33,359 nt of DNA from assembly GCF_003955665.1 (NCBI RefSeq), contig NZ_RXHU01000083.1, forward strand, positions 3,262 through 36,620, read 5' to 3'. How positions within the stretch are numbered: the stretch's first letter is position 1; every line of letters begins with the position of its first letter. The notes under the pieces are model-generated. The model ran no database searches. It saw nothing but the letters and a program-made list of their open reading frames with translations, and was not told the DNA's origin. Positions 1-7,793 of the stretch are shown here, one piece after another. The position numbers and the translations under genes were made by a program. The stretch comes from Paenibacillus whitsoniae (GTDB lineage Bacteria; Bacillota; Bacilli; Paenibacillales; NBRC-103111).

Positions 1-300
1 CCCATTCCGTAAAAAAGAGGATCGCCAATGCTCCGGATACGCATACCCCTGCTCGCCGAAAATCATCCCGAGCACATCGTCACTGTCGACCGGCAGCAAA
101 TAATGAAACGATTCCGGCTCCCCGGTATTCGTAAAATCGCGATGCATGTACGCATAATGCAAATAATGCTCGCCCGTTTCCGAGTCTTTCGCAATTTCAT
201 ACAGATCCAGCTCGGTTTGCAGCAGTTCTTTCACCGATACGATGCGTGCCGCGATCGTTTCAGCCGCAATTTTCTGCTGCGCCTTGAGTGAATTATCCAT
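1..300 (-). CDS. Unknown protein, N-terminal 100 residues only
   Basis: This is the first 100 codons of a gene that runs off the left edge of the window, so length and stop are unknown. The ATG at 300 is preceded by a strong ribosome binding site (AAAGGAGGTGG), and the frame stays open for all 300 bases. The visible protein is soluble-looking and acidic, with no signal peptide or membrane segment. It opens with an amphipathic helix rich in Ala, Lys and Glu, followed by a region rich in His and Tyr (HYLHYAYMHRDF) and an acidic stretch. I do not recognise the family. It lies 48 bases downstream of the TRIC-like gene on the same strand and is probably the third gene of that operon. Confidence 0.7.
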   Translation of the reverse strand, partial: MDNSLKAQQKIAAETIAARIVSVKELLQTELDLYEIAKDSETGEHYLHYAYMHRDFTNTGEPESFHYLLPVDSDDVLGMIFGEQGYAYPEHWRSSFLRNG

Positions 301-348
301 ACGAGCCACCTCCTTTTCTATTCAACCGCCTGCCGCTTGCAATTAGCG

Positions 349-963
349 TTATTCACCGATCGCGCCGCGCAGCGACCGCTTCGGCAGCTTCCATTTGTAG
401 AACACGGACAGCATCCGCAGCGTAACAATCAGGACGAACAGTCCTGCCAGCGGCAGCGCCCCCTGCGACCACCCCAGACCGATCAAAGCGCCGGCAAGCA
501 TGCCCCATACCGCATAGATTTCATCCTTAAGCACCATCGGCTTTCGCCCTGCCAGCACGTCTCGTATGATGCCCCCGCCGATCCCGGTTAAAACCGCGGC
601 GACGATAATCGCGCTCAGCGGATGGCCCATATTCGTCGCGTAAAGCGCACCCTGGATGGAAAATGCCGCTAACCCGATAGCGTCAAAGAAAGCTTCCCAC
701 GTTTTCCACAGTCGAATAAACCGCACGGGCAGAAAAAATACTAACGTCATGGCAAACAGCGCAATTTGAAAAAAGAGTCCTTGATCCCACAAAAGTACAA
801 TAGGCTTGCCAATCAACAGGTTGCGCACGATCCCGCCGCCAAAAGCCGTGACCAGTCCTAATACATACACGCCTAATATATCATATTCCTCTTCCATCGC
901 CACAATCGCGCCGCTCACTGCGAACGCGATCGTCCCGATGATACTGAATAACTCCCAGTTCAC
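349..963 (-). CDS. TRIC/UPF0126 family membrane protein (YvgT/YicG-like)
   Basis: The product is a 204-residue integral membrane protein with about seven hydrophobic helices. It consists of two repeats, each with the glycine-rich signature of the family: AFGGGIVRNLL in the first half and GIGGGIIRDVL in the second. The glycine pair that kinks the pore helix and the following Arg-Asn/Asp are intact in both. Relatives are described as trimeric intracellular cation (K+) channels, and the family has also been called a glycine transporter, so the substrate here is open. The start is GTG at 963; no ATG lies before the first membrane helix, and AGGAG is present 11 bases upstream. It follows the oxidoreductase gene by 20 bases and is probably cotranscribed with it. 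The length matches the family norm of about 200 residues. Confidence 0.85.
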   Translation of the reverse strand: MNWELFSIIGTIAFAVSGAIVAMEEEYDILGVYVLGLVTAFGGGIVRNLLIGKPIVLLWDQGLFFQIALFAMTLVFFLPVRFIRLWKTWEAFFDAIGLAAFSIQGALYATNMGHPLSAIIVAAVLTGIGGGIIRDVLAGRKPMVLKDEIYAVWGMLAGALIGLGWSQGALPLAGLFVLIVTLRMLSVFYKWKLPKRSLRGAIGE

Positions 964-983
964 GCGCTTCGCAACTCCTGTCT

Positions 984-2057
984 TTACTCGATGTTCCAGT
1001 TCAACTTGACTTCGTCGCCTGTTTGGGAGGAACGGTAAATCGCGTCGAGAATCAAATTGTTCGTGTACCCCGTCATGACGGACGTCATCGGCGTCTGGCC
1101 GGTCCGGATGCAGTGAAGGAAATGCTTCACCATATTCACGCGCGGTTCATCGCTGTCAGGAGCCGGCAGCTCAATGTCAACTTGACGGTCGAATTTCTCA
1201 GCAAGCAGCTTGCCTTTGTTGCCTTTCAAATAAGCGCCGCCTTCTGTCCCCAGGAGCTGAACGCTCGGCAGACCGTCGTTTTCCAGCAGCCCTGCCCACG
1301 ATACGTCAAGGGAAAGCGTTTCGCCATTCTCAAATTTAATCAGAGCCGTCGCAAAATCTTCGACATCAAAATGGCCATTCCAATTTGGTGCGCCCCAGGT
1401 ACCGATACCTTGCTTGCGCGGTCCAAATTCCGAATACGTCGCACCGTAGACGGACACCGGCTTCGGATTGCCCATCAAGTAGAGCGTCAGATCCAGCATA
1501 TGCACGCCAAGGTCGATCAGTGGGCCGCCGCCGGACTTGTCCATTTGCGTGAACCAGGTGCCCCAGCCCGGAATGCCTTTTCTGCGCAGATACGTCGCTT
1601 TGGCATGATAAATATGGCCGAGCGCACCCTTCTGGGTCTGCTCCTTGATCGCCAGTGCGACCGCATCCCACCTTAGTTGATGCGGGATCATCAAGATTCT
1701 GCCGGACTTGCGCTCCGCTTCCACAATGCGTTTGGCGGACGGCAGATCTATCGCCATCGGCTTCTCGAGCAGCACGTGCTTGCCCGTTTCCAGCGCTTGC
1801 ACCGCGATCGGCGCGTGCCATTCATTCGAAACCGCGATGACTACCGCGTCAATCGAAGCATCGGCCAACATTTGATCTGCGTTGTCGTACACACGTTCAA
1901 TGCCATGCTCTTTCGCTCTGGCCTGCGCCAGCGGCAAGTAGACATCCGTCACCCCGGCCAGCACGAAGTCAGGTACTGCTTTAAATGTTTCCATATGGAC
2001 GTTCCCGATATTCCCGGAGCCGATGATACCGATACGGATTTGTTTGTTGTCAGTCAT
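984..2057 (-). CDS. Gfo/Idh/MocA family NAD(P)-dependent oxidoreductase
   Basis: The 357-residue protein has an N-terminal Rossmann fold with GxGxxG at residues 13-18 (GSGNIG), the family's EKP motif at 98-100, and the C-terminal substrate domain signature GGGPLIDLGVHMLD, where Asp182 and His186 are the expected catalytic-site residues. Family members oxidise or reduce hydroxyls of sugars and inositols in the cytoplasm; the substrate cannot be read from sequence. The ATG at 2057 has GGAGGG nine bases upstream. A perfect TATAAT -10 box with 17-base spacing lies about 45 bases before the start. It is the first gene of a probable operon with the TRIC-like gene. The length is typical for the family, and nothing looks damaged. 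Confidence 0.92.
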   Translation of the reverse strand: MTDNKQIRIGIIGSGNIGNVHMETFKAVPDFVLAGVTDVYLPLAQARAKEHGIERVYDNADQMLADASIDAVVIAVSNEWHAPIAVQALETGKHVLLEKPMAIDLPSAKRIVEAERKSGRILMIPHQLRWDAVALAIKEQTQKGALGHIYHAKATYLRRKGIPGWGTWFTQMDKSGGGPLIDLGVHMLDLTLYLMGNPKPVSVYGATYSEFGPRKQGIGTWGAPNWNGHFDVEDFATALIKFENGETLSLDVSWAGLLENDGLPSVQLLGTEGGAYLKGNKGKLLAEKFDRQVDIELPAPDSDEPRVNMVKHFLHCIRTGQTPMTSVMTGYTNNLILDAIYRSSQTGDEVKLNWNIE

Positions 2058-2099
2058 ACGAATGGACCCTCCAGAACCTGTTTTTAACCAATCTTATTT

Positions 2100-2128
2100 A
2101 TTATAGATGGGGCTGTTCATTGCTGCAA
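2100..2128 (-). promoter_or_regulatory. Predicted sigma-A promoter for the oxidoreductase operon
   Basis: On the minus strand the sequence reads TTGCAG (2128-2123), 17 bases, then TATAAT (2105-2100). The -10 box is perfect and the -35 matches at three of six positions. It points at the gene starting at 2057, leaving a leader of about 35 bases. This is a prediction from motif match and spacing only. Confidence 0.5.
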
Positions 2129-2159
2129 CGAGTATTTTAACTGTGAGGAAATTTATCTT

Positions 2160-2187
2160 TTGGGAACTAGCCCAGTATCGATATAAT
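2160..2187 (+). promoter_or_regulatory. Predicted sigma-A promoter for the 73-aa ORF
   Basis: TTGGGA at 2160-2165 is followed after 16 bases by a perfect TATAAT at 2182-2187. It would start a transcript with a leader of about 105 bases before the ATG at 2300. The region between 2058 and 2299 contains this and the opposing promoter and nothing else I can call. Confidence 0.4.
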
Positions 2188-2299
2188 TTACATATACTAT
2201 ATTGCTAAAACTTTCTTAATAGTTGCGTGCAAACATCTTTAACATTTGAAATGTATCCTTAAGACATGAGTAAGGCAGTTTGTAAAGGAGGTAAACACT

Positions 2300-2521
2300 A
2301 TGCAAGCCATTACAATTAAGTTTAAAGACAAACTGATTCCGGTTATGAATTTCACTCATAAACGTTCCCATATGGAGCTGCTCTCAAGCAAGTTAACCGA
2401 GCTGGAGTACAATTTCGAGTTTCGCAGAAAATTAAAAATGATCTCGATGATCGAGATCATTGGGGATGTTGCAATTTTTAAATACAACGACGGCACAAAG
2501 CTGTACCTGGAAGTTTCCTAA
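2300..2521 (+). CDS. Small protein of unknown function (73 aa)
   Basis: This small ORF has a very strong ribosome binding site (AAAGGAGG, seven bases before the ATG) and a plausible promoter, so I believe it is translated. The protein is basic in its first half and hydrophobic in the middle (around MISMIEIIGDVAIF), with no signal peptide or clear membrane helix; it could be a small beta/alpha fold. I do not recognise the family. It stands alone between an oppositely oriented operon on the left and a convergent operon on the right, whose stop codon is only 11 bases away. Its coding sequence contains a perfect 25-bp palindrome, listed separately, which constrains residues 47-53. Confidence 0.75.
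   Translation: MQAITIKFKDKLIPVMNFTHKRSHMELLSSKLTELEYNFEFRRKLKMISMIEIIGDVAIFKYNDGTKLYLEVS
2437..2461. repeat. Perfect 25-bp palindrome inside the 73-aa ORF
   Basis: Two 12-base arms (AATGATCTCGAT and ATCGAGATCATT) flank a single G at 2449. As DNA it resembles an operator; as RNA it would form a hairpin with about 10-11 base pairs. No T-run follows it on either strand, so it does not look like an intrinsic terminator. Confidence 0.9.
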
Positions 2522-2532
2522 CAGTTTCGGGA

Positions 2533-2937
2533 TTAATTGACGCTTGGAAAATAATCTTGGTGAAGCTGCTCCAGTTCTTGGAGCGAGCGTTTCGCCCACG
2601 CTTCGTATTCCGGCTTCTTTTCCAGCTCGGCAAGCTTCGCCATCTGATCTTGCAGCGCCCTGTGCAGCGACTCCTTGTATTCGGGAACCGCTCCTGCATA
2701 CGGACGAATTGTCGACAGCGGCATCAGCGCGATTTCCTGATGAGCTAGCGCCCTTCTCTGGTGGAAAAACGGAACGTTGGGATCCATCGGGTTGTGCAAG
2801 TCTCCCTGTGTCGGGTGGATGTTGACGGCGAGAATTTTAACAGCCGCTTTCATGCTGCTGGTTAACTCTACGACTTCACCATAGTACATACCTGTTTTGT
2901 ATTCGGCAGTAACCAAATCGCCAATTTGAAAGCTCAT
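2533..2937 (-). CDS. kapB: Kinase-associated protein B (KapB), sporulation phosphorelay
   Basis: The 134-residue protein matches the KapB family as I remember it. It has an SH3-like N-terminal half beginning FQIGDLVTAEYKTGMYYGEV, the motif HPTQGDLHNP, then a FFHQRRALAHQE stretch and a Lys/Glu-rich helical tail. In B. subtilis KapB is needed for full phosphorelay flow from the kinase KinB to Spo0F at the start of sporulation. No lipobox is present here, so it should be cytoplasmic. Its ATG overlaps the stop of the thioredoxin-like gene by four bases (ATGA), which implies translational coupling. No KinB homologue lies in the window. The gene supports an endospore-forming host. Confidence 0.85.
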   Translation of the reverse strand: MSFQIGDLVTAEYKTGMYYGEVVELTSSMKAAVKILAVNIHPTQGDLHNPMDPNVPFFHQRRALAHQEIALMPLSTIRPYAGAVPEYKESLHRALQDQMAKLAELEKKPEYEAWAKRSLQELEQLHQDYFPSVN

Positions 2938-3284
2938 GCAGGATCGACCTCATTTTCGGGTGGGCTAGGCTGTACGAAAGCCGTAAGCCTGCGATATAAT
3001 TCATCTACGGATTGCATCCGATACAGCATCTGTTTCTCCGCTCCCGGCCGAATCATGACGACGCAGGGAACGCTTGTAATCTGCCACTCCCTTGTAACGA
3101 GCGGCATATAATTGATGTTGCCTTTGACGATCGGCAGCGATGGATTCATCGTCAAGAGAATCGTCAGCATCCGCTCCGTTAATTGACAAGTGCCGCACAG
3201 CGGCGTATATAGCAGAACGGCGAAAGGCTGCAAGCTCGCATCATCGGCGCGGGTAAGCAGCTCTTTTTGCGTAAGCTCTTGCAT
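2934..3284 (-). CDS. Thioredoxin-like protein with CGTC active site
   Basis: This 116-residue cytoplasmic protein has a thioredoxin fold with a redox-active pair at Cys30-Gly-Thr-Cys33 and the cis-proline at Pro73 (TSVPCVVM). Another cysteine (Cys74) directly follows the cis-proline, which is unusual. The Trp-Cys-Gly-Pro-Cys form of classical thioredoxin is replaced by Leu-Cys-Gly-Thr-Cys, as in the YtpP/YbbN-like small thioredoxins of Bacillales. I chose the ATG at 3284, preceded by AAAGGA, over the ATG at 3305, which lies inside the upstream gene and lacks a ribosome binding site. It sits four bases after the unknown gene at 3289-3825 and overlaps kapB, forming a three-gene operon. Confidence 0.82.
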   Translation of the reverse strand: MQELTQKELLTRADDASLQPFAVLLYTPLCGTCQLTERMLTILLTMNPSLPIVKGNINYMPLVTREWQITSVPCVVMIRPGAEKQMLYRMQSVDELYRRLTAFVQPSPPENEVDPA

Positions 3285-3288
3285 AGGG

Positions 3289-3825
3289 CTAATCCTTTCT
3301 CTCATCCAGCCAAATCAGGCTTTCGAGGGCGTGCGTGATCAGTTCCGGAAAATCGTCCAATTGGCTTTCATCGACTTTGCGTCCGAAGGACAGCGTAATC
3401 TGATTGCGGTAGGCTGTCTCCGGCTGTCCGTATGTATATGAAAGCTGTTGGGTAATGTGCGGCCGGTGCGCCCAGATTCCACTTAGCCCTTCGGCAATCT
3501 TCGGGCAATCGCGATCAGGCTCGTTCAGACTGGCGTAGAACTTAATCAGCAGTGTACACCCCGGCTTGGCGTTCGGATTCTCGAGAATCTCCGCCGCCAG
3601 GTCGCTGAGATGGACGTGCAAATATATTTCCGCCCTGTTGGGCTTGTCCGCGCTCCTCGCAAATTCAATCGCAAACGTACGCGACATCGAAGAGAGATCA
3701 ATCCGATCCTCCCTGCGCGTAATAATGATTCTGCCTTCCAAATCGTAATCGTAGACAGCGCCTTCCAGTACGACTTTGATGTTGTCATAGATCGTTGGAT
3801 CAAACACCTGCGCACCTTCTTTCAT
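3289..3825 (-). CDS. Unknown protein (178 aa), first gene of the kapB operon
   Basis: This 178-residue soluble protein has no signal peptide or membrane helix. It has alternating strand-like segments and the distinctive phrase EIYLHVHLSDLAAEI near the middle. The C-terminus is acidic, with DDFPELITHALESLIWLDE. I do not recognise a named family and assign no function. The ATG at 3825 has AAAGGA close upstream (short spacing). A TATAAT-like box at 3841-3846 on the minus strand lies only about 15 bases before the ATG, so the true promoter is unclear. The four-base gap to the thioredoxin-like gene and the ATGA link to kapB suggest a joint role, possibly in sporulation. Confidence 0.8.
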   Translation of the reverse strand: MKEGAQVFDPTIYDNIKVVLEGAVYDYDLEGRIIITRREDRIDLSSMSRTFAIEFARSADKPNRAEIYLHVHLSDLAAEILENPNAKPGCTLLIKFYASLNEPDRDCPKIAEGLSGIWAHRPHITQQLSYTYGQPETAYRNQITLSFGRKVDESQLDDFPELITHALESLIWLDERKD

Positions 3826-3879
3826 CTTTCCTTTGATTCGATTATACTATAAATATATCACGCAAAAGAAGGTGTTCCT

Positions 3880-4092
3880 ATGTCAGACAAGCCGTTAGAA
3901 GGGCAAGAGCAAACCCCTGGGGTTAAAAAGGTCAGCCTGGCCGAAGCCATGAAGCAAAAGCTCGCCCAAAAGAAAGCTGATCAAGCTGCAGCTCGTGCGA
4001 ATCCTAAACAAGCAGGCGGTATGAACCAAACCGCGAAAAGCCAAATGACCAAGAAAGTCAACAATCAACGTCGCCGCACAGGTGGCAGCTAG
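3880..4092 (+). CDS. Small basic Lys/Gln/Ala-rich protein (70 aa)
   Basis: The ATG at 3880 is preceded by AAGAAGGTG, and the gene ends just before a hairpin terminator. The product is highly charged and low in complexity: an acidic N-terminus, a Lys/Ala/Gln helix (KQKLAQKKADQAAARAN), then a disordered Asn/Gln/Arg tail ending in RRRTGGS. It has no cysteines or aromatic residues. Such composition suggests an intrinsically disordered nucleic-acid-associated or spore-associated protein, but this is only a guess. It is divergent from the unknown 178-aa gene, sharing a 54-bp intergenic region with an AT-rich TATACTATAAATAT core that may serve both directions. Confidence 0.65.
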   Translation: MSDKPLEGQEQTPGVKKVSLAEAMKQKLAQKKADQAAARANPKQAGGMNQTAKSQMTKKVNNQRRRTGGS

Positions 4093-4133
4093 GACACACG
4101 CGTCAACTGCCGGTTCACGGCAAGCGAAGCAAA

Positions 4134-4174
4134 ATCAAAGCGCCCTGCACATCATGTGCCAGGGCGCTTTTGAT
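4134..4174. terminator. Bidirectional hairpin between convergent genes
   Basis: The arms ATCAAAGCGCCCTG and CAGGGCGCTTTTGAT flank a CACAT/ATGTG inner stem. The stem is GC-rich with A/T flanks on both sides, so it can terminate both the 70-aa gene (plus) and the ykpA operon (minus). The T-runs are short. Confidence 0.75.
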
Positions 4175-4193
4175 GTTCCCGCGCTGCATCGCC

Positions 4194-5807
4194 TTAAGCG
4201 TAGTGCGCTTCTTGCTGCTTTTTAATCTCGTCGCTCTCCAGGTACTCGTCGTACGTAATCATCTTGTCGATGAGACCTTTCGGCGTCAGCTCCATGATGC
4301 GGTTCGCAATCGTTTGGATGAACTGATGGTCATGGGAAACGAACAGTATCGTGCCGTCAAAATCAACAAGACCGTTGTTCAGCGCGGTGATGGACTCGAG
4401 ATCCAAGTGGTTCGTCGGTTCGTCGAGAATCAGCACGTTCGCGCCACTCAGCATCATTTTGGAGAACATGCAGCGCACTTTTTCGCCTCCGGACAGAACG
4501 TTAGCTTTTTTGAGCGCTTCTTCCCCGGAGAACAGCATACGGCCCAAGAATCCACGGAGGAATGACTCATCCGGATCTTTGGAATATTGGCGCAGCCAGT
4601 CAACCAGCGTGAGCTCCGAGTTGAAATAATCTTGGCTGTCTTTCGGGAAATATGCCTGCGACGTCGTTACGCCCCACGTGTACGTACCGCTGTCCGCTTC
4701 CATTTCGCCCATCAAAATTTTGAACAGCGTCGTTTTCGCGATACCGTCCGGTCCGACAAAGGCCACCTTATCCCCTTTGTTCAGAGTAAAGGACACGTTG
4801 TTCAACACTTGCACGCCGTCAATCGTTTTAGAAATGTTCTCAACCGTGAGCAGCTGCTTGCCGGCTTCGCGCTCGCCTTTGAAATGAATGAATGGATATT
4901 TGCGGCTGGAAGGACGAATATCTTCGAGCGTAAGTTTTTCCAACTGTTTCTTACGGGAAGTCGCTTGCTTCGATTTGGATGCGTTCGCGCTGAATCGGGC
5001 GATAAACGCTTCGAGCTCTTTCCGCTTCTCTTCTGTTTTCTTGTTCGCGTCTCGCGCCAAACGAAGGGCCAGTTGACTGGATTCATACCAGAAATCGTAG
5101 TTGCCCACGTACATTTGGATTTTGCCAAAGTCAATATCCGCGATATGCGTACACACTTGGTTCAGGAAGTGACGATCGTGAGATACGACGATAACGGTGC
5201 CTTCAAAGCGGGCAAGGAAGTTTTCCAGCCACTTGATGGACTCCATGTTCAAATGGTTGGTAGGCTCATCGAGGAGCAGAATGTTCGGGTTGCCGAACAA
5301 CGCTTGCGCCAGGAGAACGCGGACTTTTTCGTTGCCGTCCAGGTCTTTCATTTTCATATCGTGCATCGATGTCGGAATGCCAAGCCCGATTAACAGCTCC
5401 GCAGCATCGGACTCCGCCTGCCAGCCGTCAAGATCTTGGAACTCGCCTTCCAGCTCAGCCGCGCGCATCCCGTCTTCTTCGGAGAAATCCGCTTTGGCAT
5501 ACAGCGCGTCTTTCTCTTCCATGATTTTGAACAATCTTGCATGCCCCATGATAACGGTTTTGAGCACTTCGACTTCATCGAATTCGTAGTGGTTTTGTTT
5601 CAGAACCGCCATGCGCTCGCCCGGTGTAATGTTGACTTCGCCTGTATTCGGTTCAATTTCACCGGACAAAATTTTCAGAAATGTGGATTTGCCCGCCCCG
5701 TTAGCCCCGATTAAGCCATAACAGTTGCCTGGCGTGAACTTAATGTTGGCATCTTCGAAAAGAGCTCTCTTGCCGTAACGAAGCGTTACGTTATTTACGC
5801 TGATCAT
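4194..5807 (-). CDS. ykpA: ABC-F family ATPase, YkpA/YbiT type
   Basis: The 537-residue protein has two ABC ATPase domains in one chain and no membrane segments, which defines the ABC-F class of ribosome-associated translation factors. The first Walker A is GANGAGKST at residues 34-42, and the first signature-distal motif is LLLDEPTNHLNMES. A charged linker helix (about 235-310) follows. The second domain has an altered Walker A, GPDGIAKTT, with Ala instead of Gly before the Lys, and LSGGEKVR plus LILDEPTNHLDLES. The C-terminus ends in KKQQEAHYA. The best family match is B. subtilis YkpA and E. coli YbiT. It is the last gene of the M42-yfmR-ykpA run, 36 bases after yfmR. Confidence 0.9.
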   Translation of the reverse strand: MISVNNVTLRYGKRALFEDANIKFTPGNCYGLIGANGAGKSTFLKILSGEIEPNTGEVNITPGERMAVLKQNHYEFDEVEVLKTVIMGHARLFKIMEEKDALYAKADFSEEDGMRAAELEGEFQDLDGWQAESDAAELLIGLGIPTSMHDMKMKDLDGNEKVRVLLAQALFGNPNILLLDEPTNHLNMESIKWLENFLARFEGTVIVVSHDRHFLNQVCTHIADIDFGKIQMYVGNYDFWYESSQLALRLARDANKKTEEKRKELEAFIARFSANASKSKQATSRKKQLEKLTLEDIRPSSRKYPFIHFKGEREAGKQLLTVENISKTIDGVQVLNNVSFTLNKGDKVAFVGPDGIAKTTLFKILMGEMEADSGTYTWGVTTSQAYFPKDSQDYFNSELTLVDWLRQYSKDPDESFLRGFLGRMLFSGEEALKKANVLSGGEKVRCMFSKMMLSGANVLILDEPTNHLDLESITALNNGLVDFDGTILFVSHDHQFIQTIANRIMELTPKGLIDKMITYDEYLESDEIKKQQEAHYA

Positions 5808-5843
5808 TGAGTGAAATACCTGCCTTTATGCTTATTTTCTCTA

Positions 5844-7793
5844 TCATACCTTATTTCGCTCTATTTCTTCTACTAACTCGGATAAATAAGTCCATCTTTC
5901 CATCGCCGCCTCGAGTTCGGCTGCGGTTTGCTGCTCTTTCTCGTAGAGATCGCGCACGCGGTCGTAATTCGCACTGTTGGCCGCGCTCTCCGCTTGCAGG
6001 GAGGCAAGTTTGTCTTCGAGTGAAGCGATGACATTCTCGATTTCGTCCCATTCCTTCTGTTCTTTGAAGGTCAGCTTCTTGGGGCGATTGCTGCCGGAAG
6101 CGGCCTGGTTCTGAGACTGAGCTTTCGGCGTATCCTGCTTTGCCGCGCTGGCTTGGCGAAGCCGCTCTTTCTCGGCTTGCTCCGCTTCCTCCTGCTCGCG
6201 CAGCTCTTCGAGATAGTCCGAGTATGTGCCAAAGTACGGCGTGATGCCGCCTTTGCCATCGAAAGCAAAAAGATGCGTGACGGTCCGATCCAAAAAGTAG
6301 CGATCATGGGAGACCGTGACGACGGCGCCAGGGAACGTATCCAGGTAATCTTCCAGGATCGTCAGCGTCTGAATGTCGAGGTCATTCGTCGGCTCGTCAA
6401 GCAGCAGCACGTTCGGCTCGCCCATCAGCGTGCGCAGCAGATAGAGCCTCCGGCGCTCGCCGCCGGACAGCTTGCCGATCGGCGACCATTGCAGATTCGG
6501 GGAAAAGAGGAACCGTTCCAGCATCTGGGCAGCGGAAATCGTTTCGCCGTCCGCGGTGCGGATCTGCTCCGCGCCTTCTTTAATATATTCAATGACCCGC
6601 ATGTTCGGGTCCATTTCGACGTTCTCCTGCGTGTAGTACGCCAGCTTCACGGTTGCACCGGTTTCGATGACGCCGCTATCCGGCTGGATGCGGCCCGCGA
6701 GCATGTTCAGCAGCGTCGATTTGCCGCTGCCGTTCGGCCCGATGATGCCGAGGCGATCCTTCGGCATCACGATGTAGCTGAAGTCGCTGAGCAGCGTCTT
6801 CCCTTGGTTGAACGATTTGGAGATGCCTTGCAGCTCCATCACCTTTTTGCCCAGGCGGCTGCCCGCCAGCGCCATGTCCAGCTTATCCGCGGGACCGTCC
6901 GTCTTGCGGTCCCTTAATTCCTCGGCGCGCTGCACGCGCGCCTTCTGCTTCGTGGTCCGCGCCTTCGCGCCGCGGCGCAGCCAAGCCAATTCGCGGCGAA
7001 GGAGATTTTGCCGCTTATCTTCGGAGGCGGCTTCGGACTCCATCCGCTCCGCTTTTTTCTCCAGGAACCACGCGTAGTTTCCTTCATAGCTGTAGACCTT
7101 GCCCCGGTCGAGTTCCAGGATGCGCGTCGTGACGCGCTCCAGGAAGTACCGGTCATGCGTCACGAGCAGCAACGCGCCGCGCCACTTGCTGAGGAACTCC
7201 TCGAGCCAGATCGCGGTCTCGTTGTCGATATGGTTCGTCGGCTCATCGAGAATGAGCAGATCCGCCGGTTGAATGAGCACGCGTGCCATCGCCACGCGTT
7301 TGCGCTGCCCGCCCGACAGGAGGCCGACGGGCTTGTCGAACTCGCTGATGCCGAGCTTCATCAGCACGGTTTTGGCAATGGTGCCGGCTTCCCAGGCACC
7401 TTGCTCATCCATGCGCGTCTGGGCACGGAACAGACGCGCTTGTTTCGCTTCGCTGGAGGGATCCGCCTCCAGCTCCGCAAGGGCCCGCTCATAGTCGCGC
7501 AGTGTGACCATGAGCGGGGAATCCCCGTGGAATACTTGCTCAAGGACCGTGGAGTTCGGATCGAACTCCGGGTTCTGCGGCAAGTATTCCACCCGAAAAT
7601 GGTTCGCGTGCACAAGCTTGCCGCGATCCGGTGTTTCCAGCCCTGCCAGCAGCTTCAGCAGGGTCGATTTGCCCGTGCCGTTCACGCCGATCAGGCCGAT
7701 GCGCTGTTTTTCGTTGAGCGTGAACGAAATGTTGTCCAGGAGCACTTTGTCTCCGTATGATTTGGTAATGTCGACTGCACTTAGAATATTCAT
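5844..7793 (-). CDS. yfmR: ABC-F family ATPase, YfmR/Uup type
   Basis: The 649-residue ABC-F protein carries Walker A GVNGTGKST at residues 36-44 and GPNGSGKST in the second domain. Both LSGGxR/K signatures are present (LLSGGQRKR, LSGGERRR), as are two DEPTN boxes (DEPTNHIDNE, DEPTNDLDIQ). The last 100 residues form a charged coiled coil after a Gln/Ser/Ala-rich linker, the C-terminal domain typical of Uup and YfmR. Family members bind at the ribosomal E site and relieve stalling, including at prolines. The ATG at 7793 overlaps the stop of the M42 gene by four bases (ATGA), indicating coupling. Both ATPase sites look intact. Confidence 0.9.
   Translation of the reverse strand: MNILSAVDITKSYGDKVLLDNISFTLNEKQRIGLIGVNGTGKSTLLKLLAGLETPDRGKLVHANHFRVEYLPQNPEFDPNSTVLEQVFHGDSPLMVTLRDYERALAELEADPSSEAKQARLFRAQTRMDEQGAWEAGTIAKTVLMKLGISEFDKPVGLLSGGQRKRVAMARVLIQPADLLILDEPTNHIDNETAIWLEEFLSKWRGALLLVTHDRYFLERVTTRILELDRGKVYSYEGNYAWFLEKKAERMESEAASEDKRQNLLRRELAWLRRGAKARTTKQKARVQRAEELRDRKTDGPADKLDMALAGSRLGKKVMELQGISKSFNQGKTLLSDFSYIVMPKDRLGIIGPNGSGKSTLLNMLAGRIQPDSGVIETGATVKLAYYTQENVEMDPNMRVIEYIKEGAEQIRTADGETISAAQMLERFLFSPNLQWSPIGKLSGGERRRLYLLRTLMGEPNVLLLDEPTNDLDIQTLTILEDYLDTFPGAVVTVSHDRYFLDRTVTHLFAFDGKGGITPYFGTYSDYLEELREQEEAEQAEKERLRQASAAKQDTPKAQSQNQAASGSNRPKKLTFKEQKEWDEIENVIASLEDKLASLQAESAANSANYDRVRDLYEKEQQTAAELEAAMERWTYLSELVEEIERNKV

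Noticed and set aside
4587..5393. Plus-strand 268-aa open frame
   Set aside because: It lies entirely antisense to ykpA, whose ABC motifs are unambiguous; the frame has no ribosome binding site or recognisable domain.
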